Shown here: piece by piece, positions 52,606 to 61,328 of the stretch | Layout: every line of letters begins with the position of its first letter | How positions within the stretch are numbered: position 1 is the first letter of the stretch | Source of the DNA: UBA2943 sp946534895 | GTDB taxonomy: Bacteria; Bacillota; Clostridia; Christensenellales; Aristaeellaceae | Assembly: GCA_946534895.1 (NCBI GenBank) | Contig: CAMNDE010000001.1 | Span: forward strand, 50,544 to 114,543 | Reading direction: 5' to 3' | Length of the DNA: 64,000 nucleotides | Translations under genes and position numbers: made by a program | Notes under the pieces: model-generated | Told to the model about the DNA's origin: nothing | Seen by the model: only the letters and a program-made list of their open reading frames with translations | The model's database searches: none

Positions 52606-54018
52606 TTACTCTTTTACTGAAAACGCAAAATACTTTTTGGCATTTTCATAGCAGATGCCGCGGACAATCTCTTCGAGAATATCCGGATCATTGGGATAGC
52701 GTCCGTCTTCTACCCATTCTCCAAGGAGTCTGCAGAGAATTCTGCGGAAATACTCGTGTCTGGGATAGCTGAGGAATGAACGGCTGTCCGTCAGCATGCC
52801 AACGAACCCGGCCAAGTACCCAAGGTTTGCCAGACTGGTCAGCTGTTCAGTCATGCCCTGGAAATGATCATTGAACCACCATGCACTGCCATGCTGGATC
52901 TTGCTTACCGCTTCACTGGTCTGGAAGCATCCGCAAATTGTATCAATCGCCTGATTGTCCGCCGGGTTAAGGCTGTACAGGATCGTTTTCGGCAGATTTC
53001 CAGCCTTTTCAAGAGCGCCAAGGAATGCAGCCGTCTGATCCGAAGGAGTATAGGTATCAATGCAGTCATAGCCGGTATCCGGTCCAAGACGGTCATACAT
53101 GGTCAGATTATTGTCACGCCTGCATCCATAGTGCAGCTGCATGGTCCATCCACGCTTATGATATTCAGAAGCGACAAAAACCATAAATGCAAACTTGAAC
53201 TTTTCTTCTTCCTCCTGCGTCACACGGCCGCCGCCCTGACGCTTGGCAAATACCGCTTCAATTTCCTCATCCGCAGCCGGAGCATAGATCACATGCTTCA
53301 GCGCATGGTCACTGAGCTTGCATCCATGCGCGGCAAAGAAATCCATCCTGACCTTCAGGGCTTTTTTCAGTTCATCAAATGACCGAATGCTCATGCCAGA
53401 TACAGCAGACAGCTTTTCGATATAGGCCGGCCATGCTGCAGCTTCGATATTCATAGCCTTGTCAGGCCGCCAGGCGGGCAGCACGGTCACCGGGAAGCTC
53501 TTGTCTGCAGCAAGCTTCTCATGATATTCAAGCGAATCAACCGGATCATCCGTTGTGCATACAGTCTCAACATTGCTCTGCTTGATCAGTCCGCGTGCGC
53601 TGAATCCCGGCTCCTGGAGACGCTCATTGGCGATCTTCCAGACTTCATCAGCTGTTTTCTTGCTCAGGGCGCCATGCCATCCAAAAAAGCGCTGCAGTTC
53701 AAGATGGCTCCAGTGATAAAGAGGATTACCAATGGCTTTTCCAACCACCTCTGCCCATTTCTGGAACTTTTCATAATCGCTAGCATCGCCTGTAATATAC
53801 TTTTCATCCACACCGGCGCACCGCATCAGTCTCCACTTGTAATGATCCCCGCCAAGCCATACCTGAGTGATGTTCTCAAAGCGGATATCATCCCATATTT
53901 CCTTGGGACTCAGATGACAATGATAGTCAATGATGGGCTGCTTGGCGGCTGTCTTATGAAACAGATCCCGCGCAACCTGAGTATTCAGAAGAAAGTTCTC
54001 ATTCATGAAAGTTTCCAT
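52606..54018 (-). CDS. uxaC: Glucuronate/galacturonate isomerase
   Basis: Uronate isomerase turning D-galacturonate into D-tagaturonate (and glucuronate into fructuronate). The 470-residue amidohydrolase-fold protein has the metal-binding YHCHLSP near the N-terminus, VCTTDDP, WTMQLHYGCRRDNN and GMLTDSRSFLSYPRHEYFRR, cited as LTDSRSFLSYPRH. ATG 54018 has GGAGAG upstream; ATG 54006 is an alternative. It follows the LacI-type regulator by 21 bases, so regulator and enzyme share a transcript. Confidence 0.96.
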   Translation of the reverse strand: METFMNENFLLNTQVARDLFHKTAAKQPIIDYHCHLSPKEIWDDIRFENITQVWLGGDHYKWRLMRCAGVDEKYITGDASDYEKFQKWAEVVGKAIGNPLYHWSHLELQRFFGWHGALSKKTADEVWKIANERLQEPGFSARGLIKQSNVETVCTTDDPVDSLEYHEKLAADKSFPVTVLPAWRPDKAMNIEAAAWPAYIEKLSAVSGMSIRSFDELKKALKVRMDFFAAHGCKLSDHALKHVIYAPAADEEIEAVFAKRQGGGRVTQEEEEKFKFAFMVFVASEYHKRGWTMQLHYGCRRDNNLTMYDRLGPDTGYDCIDTYTPSDQTAAFLGALEKAGNLPKTILYSLNPADNQAIDTICGCFQTSEAVSKIQHGSAWWFNDHFQGMTEQLTSLANLGYLAGFVGMLTDSRSFLSYPRHEYFRRILCRLLGEWVEDGRYPNDPDILEEIVRGICYENAKKYFAFSVKE

Positions 54019-54039
54019 AGCTTCGATCTCTCCTTTACT

Positions 54040-55074
54040 TTATGTCGTCAGGCCGGTACTTGATCTTTGTATCAGTTTCCCGTTAAAAACCATACTTCTC
54101 GGAGCTTCTTTTCCGGCAAGAACATTGATCATGGATTCCACAATACATTCGCCAATGGCTTTCAGCTGGTTGTCAACACTGCTCAGTTCGGGATCACAGC
54201 ACAGGCACAGCTGTGAATTATTATAGCCAATAATGCTCAGTTCATCCGGAACCTGAATACTGCACTTGCGCGCGAACTTTACCGCACCGACAGCAAGAAT
54301 ATCCTCACTGGTCATTACCGCATCAAAAACAAGTCCCTGGTCATGCAGATTCATCAGCATATTCTGCACGGAGAGCACATCCAACTCCTGATAAGGCACG
54401 ACACGAATCAGTTCCGGATCCATGGGAAGCCCGCATTTCTCAAGTCCTGCCAGATACCCCATTTTCTTCTGCCTGCCGGAAAAATTGATGAATCCGTGAT
54501 CATTTCTGGTGTGATACAGATAGAGAATCCTGCGTCTCCCATTTTCATGAAGAAAGCAGACAGCATCCTTCGTTGCCTGGAGATCATCACAGAAAACTGA
54601 ATATACATTTTCTGCCATGTAGGAACCATTCAGCAGAAAAACCGGTGCGTTCTTTGCCGCGTCCCGTATGTACTGATTCTTTTTCTCAGTTTCTTCAATA
54701 AAGGAAGAACCGATCAGAACAACGCCATCCACATGACGCGATACCAGCTCCGAAATACCTGCAATTCTGTTATTCCTTTCACGCCCTGTACATACCAGAA
54801 TGCATTCATATTCATGCCGATGGAATTCACGCTCCAGCACCTCAATCGCTGTACCGAGATAAGGGTCTGAAGCATCCGGGCATGCCAGTCCGATTGTCTT
54901 CATGGTATTCAAGCCCAAACCACGTGCAAAGGGATTCGGCACATACTGTGTCTGCTCGATCACACTCAGTACCTTATTGCGAGTCTTTTCACTGACATGC
55001 GCCTTACCATTGAGAACCCTTGAAACAGTGGCAATCGACACACCTGCTTTTTGCGATATGTCATAAATGTTCAA
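54040..55074 (-). CDS. LacI-family regulator of galacturonate genes
   Basis: A 344-residue repressor. The N-terminal HTH and hinge are clear: MNIYDISQKAGVSIATVSRVLNG, cited as AGVSIATVSRVLNG (10-23), then FARGLGL. A periplasmic-binding-protein-like sensor domain covers 60-340. The start is TTG 55074 with AGGTGA five bases upstream. It heads the lacI-uxaC operon and is divergent from uxaB-uxaA. The two palindromes in the intergenic region are its likely operators, and a uronate or pathway intermediate its likely inducer (inference). Confidence 0.92.
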   Translation of the reverse strand: MNIYDISQKAGVSIATVSRVLNGKAHVSEKTRNKVLSVIEQTQYVPNPFARGLGLNTMKTIGLACPDASDPYLGTAIEVLEREFHRHEYECILVCTGRERNNRIAGISELVSRHVDGVVLIGSSFIEETEKKNQYIRDAAKNAPVFLLNGSYMAENVYSVFCDDLQATKDAVCFLHENGRRRILYLYHTRNDHGFINFSGRQKKMGYLAGLEKCGLPMDPELIRVVPYQELDVLSVQNMLMNLHDQGLVFDAVMTSEDILAVGAVKFARKCSIQVPDELSIIGYNNSQLCLCCDPELSSVDNQLKAIGECIVESMINVLAGKEAPRSMVFNGKLIQRSSTGLTT

Positions 55075-55097
55075 GGCATCACCTCTAATTGCAAAAG

Positions 55098-55111
55098 TGT
55101 AACCATTTACA
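55098..55111. promoter_or_regulatory. LacI-type operator, regulator-gene side
   Basis: TGTAA-CCAT-TTACA, perfect 5-base arms. It overlaps the -10 of the minus-strand lacI promoter, fitting autoregulation. It shares both arms and spacing with the site at 55246. Confidence 0.7.
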
Positions 55112-55136
55112 ATAATCGTGTTAAGTATATCATCAA
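55109..55136 (-). promoter_or_regulatory. Probable promoter of lacI-uxaC
   Basis: On the minus strand: TTGATG (55136-55131), 16-base spacer and TATTGT (55114-55109). The -10 overlaps the operator at 55098-55111. Confidence 0.5.
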
Positions 55137-55206
55137 TCTATATCCCTTTCAAGATACGATACTTTGTTTTCATAAAAGCTGTCTGATTGTTTTTCCATGT
55201 CTGCAT

Positions 55207-55235
55207 TGACGAAAGTATCCACTCGAAGTAAAATC
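55207..55235 (+). promoter_or_regulatory. Promoter of uxaB-uxaA
   Basis: TTGACG (55207-55212), 17-base spacer and TAAAAT (55230-55235). The operator at 55246-55259 lies just past the expected transcription start. Confidence 0.8.
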
Positions 55236-55245
55236 TATACAGCAT

Positions 55246-55259
55246 GTAAATGCTTACAC
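55246..55259. promoter_or_regulatory. LacI-type operator, uxaB side
   Basis: TGTAA-ATGC-TTACA, perfect 5-base arms, about +4 to +17 from the predicted start. This placement would block transcription of uxaBA. It also resembles a catabolite-response element without the central CG, so CcpA-type binding is an alternative. Confidence 0.72.
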
Positions 55260-55292
55260 ATCTTTGTCTGTACAAACACCGAGGAGGATCAA

Positions 55293-56768
55293 ATGATGAA
55301 GTGTCTGAATGCATCAATGGCCCCTGCCCCCTCCCGTCCCGTCCGGGTTCTTCAGTTCGGAGAGGGAAACTTTCTTAGAGCTTTTGTCGATTACATGATC
55401 GATATAGCGAATGAGAAAACCGGGTTTGATGGAAGCATCGTCCTTGTGAAGCCGATTCCCATGGGAACACTGCTCCCTTACTTCCATGACCAGGATTATC
55501 GGTATACGGTTGTACTTCGCGGACTGGAAAACGGCACTCCCGTGGAAAAGAATCGTCTTGTCACATCGGTCTCCGATGCAGTGGACTGCTACGCCGATTA
55601 TGAGCGTTATCATAACTATGCATGTCTGGACACGCTGCGTTTCATAGTCAGCAATACCACCGAAGCCGGCATTGTTCTTGATGAATCCGATTCCTTTGAT
55701 CTCTGTCCGCCCAATTCATATCCCGGAAAACTGACGAAATTCCTTTACGAGCGTGCTGTACACTTCAATTACGATAACTCCAAGGGATTGATTATTCTTC
55801 CCGTCGAGCTGATCGATGACAACGGAATCGAACTCAAGAGATGCGTCAAGGCGCTGACCAAGATCTGGAATCTTGGTGACGCCTTTGACCGCTGGCTTGA
55901 CGAAGCCTGCATCTTTACCTCCACGCTGGTTGACAGAATTGTTACCGGCTATCCGCGTGGAGAAGACCAGGCCATCTGGGATAAGCTGGGCTATGAAGAT
56001 CATATTCTTGTCACAGCTGAACCCTTTGGTCTCTGGGTCATTGAAAGTCCCAAAGACCTGTCTTCGGAACTTCCTCTGCCGCAGTGCGGTCTGCCGGTTA
56101 TTTATACTGACAATCAGAAGCCTTACAAGCAGCGCAAGGTCCGCATTCTCAATGGTGCACACACTTCATTCGTGCCCATGGCTTTCCAGTGCGGTTATGA
56201 CATTGTGCTTGACGCTATGAACGATGCCACCATTTGCAATTTCATGCAGAAAACCCTTCATGAGGAAGTCATTCCTACGCTGACCCTGCCCAAGGAAGAT
56301 CTCGAGGCTTTTGCCGATGCAGTTACTTCCCGCTTCCGCAATCCTTTCATTCGCCATCAGCTCCTCAGCATCTGCCTGAACTGCGTAAGCAAATGGCGCG
56401 CACGCTGCATGCCTTCCTTTATGGAGTATATCCGGATGAACCAGCAGCTTCCGGCTCATCTTACCTTCTCCATGGCAGCCATGATCAGTCTCTATCGCAA
56501 TGGCACATTGCAGGAGGACGGAAAACTGCTCTGCAAACGCGGTGACGATACCTATACGCTGCAGGATGATGCCGCTGTTCTCAACTTTTTCGCAAATCAT
56601 TCCGGTGCTTCTGCAGAAACGCTCGCCAAGGATTTTCTCTCTGACACCTCTTTCTGGGGACAGGATCTGACACAGGTGCCCGGCTTCCTGGACTACGTTA
56701 TCCAGGCACTGAATGATATTGAAAAACTTGGTATGGCCGCAGTCGTATCTCAGCGTTTTCCAGCATAA
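55293..56768 (+). CDS. uxaB: Tagaturonate reductase (altronate oxidoreductase)
   Basis: NADH-dependent reduction of D-tagaturonate to D-altronate; 491 residues of the mannitol-dehydrogenase-like family. The dinucleotide-binding N-terminus is VRVLQFGEGNFLRAFVDYM, and the catalytic region is KVRILNGAHTSFVP with the Lys/Asn/His set of the family. ATG 55293 lies five bases after GGAGG; ATG 55296 is adjacent. uxaA follows 17 bases later. Fructuronate reductase (uxuB) is a relative, but the adjacent altronate dehydratase favours UxaB. Confidence 0.92.
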   Translation: MMKCLNASMAPAPSRPVRVLQFGEGNFLRAFVDYMIDIANEKTGFDGSIVLVKPIPMGTLLPYFHDQDYRYTVVLRGLENGTPVEKNRLVTSVSDAVDCYADYERYHNYACLDTLRFIVSNTTEAGIVLDESDSFDLCPPNSYPGKLTKFLYERAVHFNYDNSKGLIILPVELIDDNGIELKRCVKALTKIWNLGDAFDRWLDEACIFTSTLVDRIVTGYPRGEDQAIWDKLGYEDHILVTAEPFGLWVIESPKDLSSELPLPQCGLPVIYTDNQKPYKQRKVRILNGAHTSFVPMAFQCGYDIVLDAMNDATICNFMQKTLHEEVIPTLTLPKEDLEAFADAVTSRFRNPFIRHQLLSICLNCVSKWRARCMPSFMEYIRMNQQLPAHLTFSMAAMISLYRNGTLQEDGKLLCKRGDDTYTLQDDAAVLNFFANHSGASAETLAKDFLSDTSFWGQDLTQVPGFLDYVIQALNDIEKLGMAAVVSQRFPA

Positions 56769-56785
56769 CATCTCAGGAGGTTTGC

Positions 56786-58270
56786 ATGAATCAGCTATTG
56801 CAGATTACTTCGAAGGATAACGTTGCCGTTGTTCTCTCCCCATTGGCAGCAGGTTCCGCTGTACAGCTCGGGGATCTCAGCATAACGGCTCAGTCGGATA
56901 TTCCTGCCGGACATAAAATTGCCCTGAAAGAAATCGCAGAGGGCGAACTGGTCATTAAGTACGGTTTCCCCATCGGCTATGCGAAAGAGGCCATCCATCC
57001 TGGTGATCACGTTCATGTGCATAATATCCACACAAACCTTTCCGGTGAGCTGGAATATACATGGCAGCCTTCCCATCCCACTGTACAGAAACAGAAGCCC
57101 CGTTCTTTCAACGGCTATAAGCGGTCAAATGGCAAGGTTGGTATCCGAAACGAACTCTGGATCATTCCCACGGTGGGCTGTGTCAATGACATTGCTAGAA
57201 CACTGGAACAGGAAGCTCAGACTCTTTTGGGCGATGGCATAGACCGGATCTGTGCCTTCAGGCATCCCTATGGCTGTTCCCAAATGGGTGATGACCAGGA
57301 AAATACACGGAATGTCCTCGCAGATCTCGCCATGCATCCCAATGCGGGTGGCGTTCTGCTGCTGGGGCTTGGATGCGAGAATTCCGGAGTACAGGAAATC
57401 CTGTCCAGGATGCACGATTACGATGCTTCCAGAGTCAAGACGCTTATCTGCCAGCAGGTCGAGGATGAAATATCTGCCGGCATGGAGATCCTGAAGTCCC
57501 TGGCCGATATCATGCATTCCGACCACAGAGAACCCTGTCCCGCTTCCCAGCTTATCGTTGGCCTGAAATGCGGTGGTTCTGACGGCTTCAGCGGAATCAC
57601 TGCCAACCCTGTAATCGGCGGTTTTTCTGACAGGCTGATCGGCATGGACGGCACAACGATACTTACAGAAGTTCCTGAAATGTTTGGAGCTGAGACAATC
57701 TTGATGAATCGCTGTGAATCAGAGGAAGTATTTGAGAAAACAGTGCATCTCATCAATGATTTTAAGCAGTATTTCGAAGAGCACCATCAGACGATCTATG
57801 AAAACCCCTCTCCCGGAAACAAGGCAGGAGGAATCTCAACCCTGGAAGACAAGGCGCTTGGCTGCACACAGAAAAGCGGTTTTTCTCCCGTTGCAGACGT
57901 GCTGCCGTATTCAAAGCAGGTATCCGTGCATGGTCTGAACCTGCTTTCAGCCCCCGGAAATGATCTTGTGGCAGCCACTGCCCTGGCTGCGTCAGGCGCA
58001 CATCTTGTATTGTTCTCGACAGGTCGCGGTACTCCATTTGCCTGCCCGGTTCCAACAGTCAAGATTTCTTCCAACACCCCCCTCGCCGAAAAAAAATCCG
58101 GATGGATCGACTTTAATGCCGGAAGACTCCTTTCCGAACAGATGTCTTTGCAGGATTTATCTTCTGAACTTCTCGAACTGGTACTCGAAGTTGCCAGTGG
58201 AAAACCCGTTAAGAGTGAATCGAACGGATTCCATGATCTGGCTATATTCAAAAGCGGAGTTACTCTTTAA
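56786..58270 (+). CDS. uxaA: Altronate dehydratase
   Basis: Iron-sulfur enzyme dehydrating D-altronate to 2-keto-3-deoxygluconate; 494 residues. An N-terminal SAF-like domain (about 10-95) is followed by the catalytic UxaA region, with GYKRSNGKVGIRNELWIIP, HPYGCSQMGDD, GLGCENS, KCGGSDGFSG and FSTGRGTPFACPVPT, which include the conserved cysteines. GGAGG precedes the start. With UxaC and UxaB it completes the galacturonate-to-KDG route; KDG kinase and aldolase are not in the window. Confidence 0.95.
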   Translation: MNQLLQITSKDNVAVVLSPLAAGSAVQLGDLSITAQSDIPAGHKIALKEIAEGELVIKYGFPIGYAKEAIHPGDHVHVHNIHTNLSGELEYTWQPSHPTVQKQKPRSFNGYKRSNGKVGIRNELWIIPTVGCVNDIARTLEQEAQTLLGDGIDRICAFRHPYGCSQMGDDQENTRNVLADLAMHPNAGGVLLLGLGCENSGVQEILSRMHDYDASRVKTLICQQVEDEISAGMEILKSLADIMHSDHREPCPASQLIVGLKCGGSDGFSGITANPVIGGFSDRLIGMDGTTILTEVPEMFGAETILMNRCESEEVFEKTVHLINDFKQYFEEHHQTIYENPSPGNKAGGISTLEDKALGCTQKSGFSPVADVLPYSKQVSVHGLNLLSAPGNDLVAATALAASGAHLVLFSTGRGTPFACPVPTVKISSNTPLAEKKSGWIDFNAGRLLSEQMSLQDLSSELLELVLEVASGKPVKSESNGFHDLAIFKSGVTL

Positions 58271-58277
58271 GATTGAT

Positions 58278-58324
58278 AAAACAGCGGGGAAAGCCTTTTC
58301 AGCCATGGCTTTCCCCGCTGTTTT
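58278..58324. terminator. Bidirectional terminator between uxaA and GH28 gene
   Basis: Perfect 18-base stem AAAACAGCGGGGAAAGCC / GGCTTTCCCCGCTGTTTT with an 11-base loop, between convergent operons. Confidence 0.95.
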
Positions 58325-59873
58325 ATGTTCTTTCAATTCTGTCCACTGTTTTAAGCAATTCGATTGCCTCTTCCTTCCCGGAGACTTGTACATCATCCAT
58401 GAGTAATTCCTGGACATTCTCCATGCAGAAGCCTGCCCGGGAAACTGCAGGTATATCGTCAGCCATGATCGGCTGCATGGGGGATGCATCTTTGTCAAGA
58501 CTCACCGAAACATGTTCGAGCGTGATTCTCTCCACTTTCTGTTCCGGAAGTCCCAGAACATAGCCTGCGCATGTCACGCCTGAAGCGGTTACATTCTTCA
58601 TGGCTATTCTGCCAATTGAAGGTGTTCGTTCATCCACTTCCTGCGGTTCTCTGTTCTGCACGTACGGACTGTGCCCATCGGGATCACAGTAATACATGGA
58701 GTTTACAGCAAGAGGTACTCTTACATTCGTCATAGTCACATTTTCAAATTCGATCTGGTCAATTCTGCCGTTTTTCCCCCTGCCTCTTCTTGTCTTGATT
58801 CGAAGCCCCCTATCAGTGTTTTTCATCTCACAGTTCCTGACAGAGACATGGTATACTCCGCCCGCCATTTCAGATCCAATTGTGACTCCCCCATGCCCAT
58901 TTTCCATAAGACAATGTGAAATCAAAAGATCTTCACAGGGTACTCCATAAGTGAGTCCCATGTAAATCTTTCCCGACTTAATAGCTATACAGTCATCTCC
59001 GACAGAAAAATGTGTACCGGCCATCATTAAGTCCTTGCAGCTTTCCGGATCAAAGCCGTCTGTATTCGGGCTGTCAGCAGGAGCATTGATGACCATATTC
59101 AGGAATTTCAGATGATTGCTGAAATATGGATGCAGATTCCAGGACGGCGAATTCTTGAGCGTTATGCCCTGGATAACCACATCCTGACAGCGGCACAGAA
59201 AGACCAGTCTCCCCCGCCAGGCAATTCTCCTTATTTTCGGATCATGCCACCAGTTTGCCTTCGATGCATTGCCGTTAAGAATACCTTTCCCGTATATGAT
59301 AACATCTCTGACATCCATACCGGTTATTAGTGCTGCGAAGCAATCCAGAGGATTCCCCTCCCAGGTTCCGAAGTTCAGTTCTTTTGTCTCATCTGTTGAT
59401 TGCAGCATCCCCGGCAGAACAGGAAACGCATTTCGGTCTGTGTCCAGCTTCAGTTCGCAGCCTTCTGCAATTTCCAGTCTTATATGGTCTTTCAGAAACA
59501 GTGGAAGAATTCTGTATGTACCGGCGGGAATAAGGACGCGTCCATCCGGAGGACAGCACTGAATCGCTGCCTGTATTGCCGGAGAATCAAGATGGTTTCC
59601 ATCACCTGCTGCCCCAAAGTCTTTAACATTCATAGTCACAGACTCGCACATCGTGTGGAACTGGACTTCTTCTTTTTCGCCGTCTCTTGTCGCTTCAAGA
59701 TGATACTCTGTGTCAGGCCACAGGCCGTATATCGTATGTACTGCAGTCTGCATCTCACCGATAGTATTCTGATTCAGGGTCAGTTGCCACGGTTTTTGAA
59801 GATAATACTTTTCGTTGGTATCCAATGATACCGTTGCACTGCGGTTTCCGATGAAAAGTACTTGCATTGTCAT
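58323..59873 (-). CDS. GH28 polygalacturonase, cytosolic type
   Basis: A 516-residue glycoside hydrolase family 28 protein that releases galacturonate from pectic oligosaccharides. Residues 1-75 resemble an N-terminal FnIII-like domain, as in exo-polygalacturonases. The right-handed beta-helix follows from about 80 (VKDFGAAGDG). Catalytic motifs: SPNTDGFDP, SVGDDCIAIKSG, GHGGVTIGS and RGLRIKT, with all three Asp present. There is no signal peptide, so it acts on imported oligosaccharides. Its ATG overlaps the GH105 stop as ATGA, which fixes the start and implies coupled translation. Confidence 0.93.
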   Translation of the reverse strand: MTMQVLFIGNRSATVSLDTNEKYYLQKPWQLTLNQNTIGEMQTAVHTIYGLWPDTEYHLEATRDGEKEEVQFHTMCESVTMNVKDFGAAGDGNHLDSPAIQAAIQCCPPDGRVLIPAGTYRILPLFLKDHIRLEIAEGCELKLDTDRNAFPVLPGMLQSTDETKELNFGTWEGNPLDCFAALITGMDVRDVIIYGKGILNGNASKANWWHDPKIRRIAWRGRLVFLCRCQDVVIQGITLKNSPSWNLHPYFSNHLKFLNMVINAPADSPNTDGFDPESCKDLMMAGTHFSVGDDCIAIKSGKIYMGLTYGVPCEDLLISHCLMENGHGGVTIGSEMAGGVYHVSVRNCEMKNTDRGLRIKTRRGRGKNGRIDQIEFENVTMTNVRVPLAVNSMYYCDPDGHSPYVQNREPQEVDERTPSIGRIAMKNVTASGVTCAGYVLGLPEQKVERITLEHVSVSLDKDASPMQPIMADDIPAVSRAGFCMENVQELLMDDVQVSGKEEAIELLKTVDRIERT

Positions 59874-60964
59874 TTTTCCTCCATGCAGTATTCAGAATAA
59901 GCCATCATCAGCGGCCCTACTCCTTTTGCATCATCGGAGCATATTTCCTCAGAGAGATAGTATTCAATGCTGCCATCCCGTTTCTCACCAGGTCCAAGCC
60001 CGGCCACTCTGCAGATTCCGGAGAAATGTTGTTCTCCCTGGTCATCAGTCACCAATTTTTCCTGTACGAGATGTTCCATTACAGCTTTGCCGACAACTGC
60101 ATATTTTTCCGGATTCAAAACACGCAATCTGGAACCTTTCAGAAGGCTGTATGCAATCATGGCACTTCCCGATGATTCAAGATAGTTCCCAGGATACTCC
60201 GGATGGTCAATCACCTGATAAAAGAGCTTATGATCCTTGTCCATATAATCAAGGATTCCCCTTACAGCCTCCCGGAACAGATCAATCAGATATTTTCTGT
60301 GCTCAAATAACTGTTCATCGCAGTATTCAATACAGTCAATCAATGACATAAGATACCAGCCCATGGACCGGAGCCAGAAATTGGGCGAACAGCCTGTATT
60401 CGGATTTGCCCATTTTTGCACTTTACGTTCATCCCAGGCATGATAGTACAGTTGCTTCGCATCATCAAACAAATACTTCCGCACATTCCTGAACTGACTG
60501 ATGATGTCCTGAAGATGCGCATTATGGTCAAAGCGCTTCTCATACATCATATAAAAGGGCTGAACCATATATAAGCCATCCAGCCAGACCTGATAAGGGT
60601 AATTCTCCTTATGCCAGAAATTCCCGCAGTCACATCTTGGGTGCTGGCTAATCCTGGTCATATGAAACTCTATGGCCTTCTGATATTTCTCATCGCCTGT
60701 TTCGTCCAGAGCAAAAAAGAGTGCTTTTCCTGGATTGATGTTGTCCGTAGCATACTGTTTCATATTAAACCGGGGTATTGATCCATCGGGCTGAACATTT
60801 GCATCAACATACTTCAGGACAAAATCCCGATACTTTTCTTCACCGGTTGCCCTGTACATATCGATGCATCCAACAATAATGCACCCATCTTCATAGTTCC
60901 AATAATCCTTATAATTTTTGTAATCCGACAGATATTCCGTCAAATACGAATCCAACTGCATCAT
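59870..60964 (-). CDS. GH105 unsaturated rhamnogalacturonyl hydrolase
   Basis: A 364-residue alpha/alpha-barrel enzyme of family GH105 (YteR/YesR-like), cleaving the unsaturated uronic acid from oligosaccharides made by pectate or rhamnogalacturonan lyases. Landmarks are YEDGCIIVGCIDMYRATGEEKY, cited as WNYEDGCI, with a candidate catalytic Asp, VWLDGLYMVQPFYMMYE and FWLRSMGWYLMSLID. It has no signal peptide. It is the first gene of a two-gene unit with GH28. ATG 60964 and 60961 are both possible; AGGTGA lies about ten bases upstream. Confidence 0.93.
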   Translation of the reverse strand: MMQLDSYLTEYLSDYKNYKDYWNYEDGCIIVGCIDMYRATGEEKYRDFVLKYVDANVQPDGSIPRFNMKQYATDNINPGKALFFALDETGDEKYQKAIEFHMTRISQHPRCDCGNFWHKENYPYQVWLDGLYMVQPFYMMYEKRFDHNAHLQDIISQFRNVRKYLFDDAKQLYYHAWDERKVQKWANPNTGCSPNFWLRSMGWYLMSLIDCIEYCDEQLFEHRKYLIDLFREAVRGILDYMDKDHKLFYQVIDHPEYPGNYLESSGSAMIAYSLLKGSRLRVLNPEKYAVVGKAVMEHLVQEKLVTDDQGEQHFSGICRVAGLGPGEKRDGSIEYYLSEEICSDDAKGVGPLMMAYSEYCMEEK

Positions 60965-61328
60965 GATTATGTTTCACCTTCCTGACATTCAAAAACATTC
61001 TCCCAAGCCCAGTGTTCCTTTTCTTGCACAGCCCCTGAGTCAATTCCTCTTCATGAATATCCTGAATGACAATGGAGTTCTACAGAGTCAGACGTCCTAT
61101 AGCAGACATCGGCATCGATGATGCCCATGACATCATTTCCCCTTTGTCGGGCTCTGACCGTTTGCTTTGATGTTTCCCTGATCAATCAAAACATCCCATG
61201 CACAATGCCCTTTTCGTAAATCGTTCTGTTAAATCCATTTTTATGAAGAATCGTGGAATCACTCCACGATTTCTTGAAAAAGGTATAAAAGGCCCTGCAG
61301 AAATCTGCAGAGCCTCAGAAAATTCAAA
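60965..61328. other. Intergenic region with terminators and possible gene remnants
   Basis: About 365 bases between the ABC permease end and the GH105 start, both on the minus strand. It holds the permease terminator (61287-61314) and a second hairpin TCGTGGAatcacTCCACGA (61251-61269). The remainder has coding-like composition on the minus strand, in short frames broken by stops (for example one ending AWENVFECQEGET just before GH105), suggesting a decayed gene. No convincing promoter for GH105 was found. Confidence 0.4.
61287..61314 (-). terminator. Terminator of carbohydrate ABC transporter operon
   Basis: On the minus strand: GGC-CTGCAGA/TCTGCAG-GCC stem with one mismatch and a tight loop, followed by TTTTATACC. 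It starts 15 bases after the permease stop. Confidence 0.75.
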
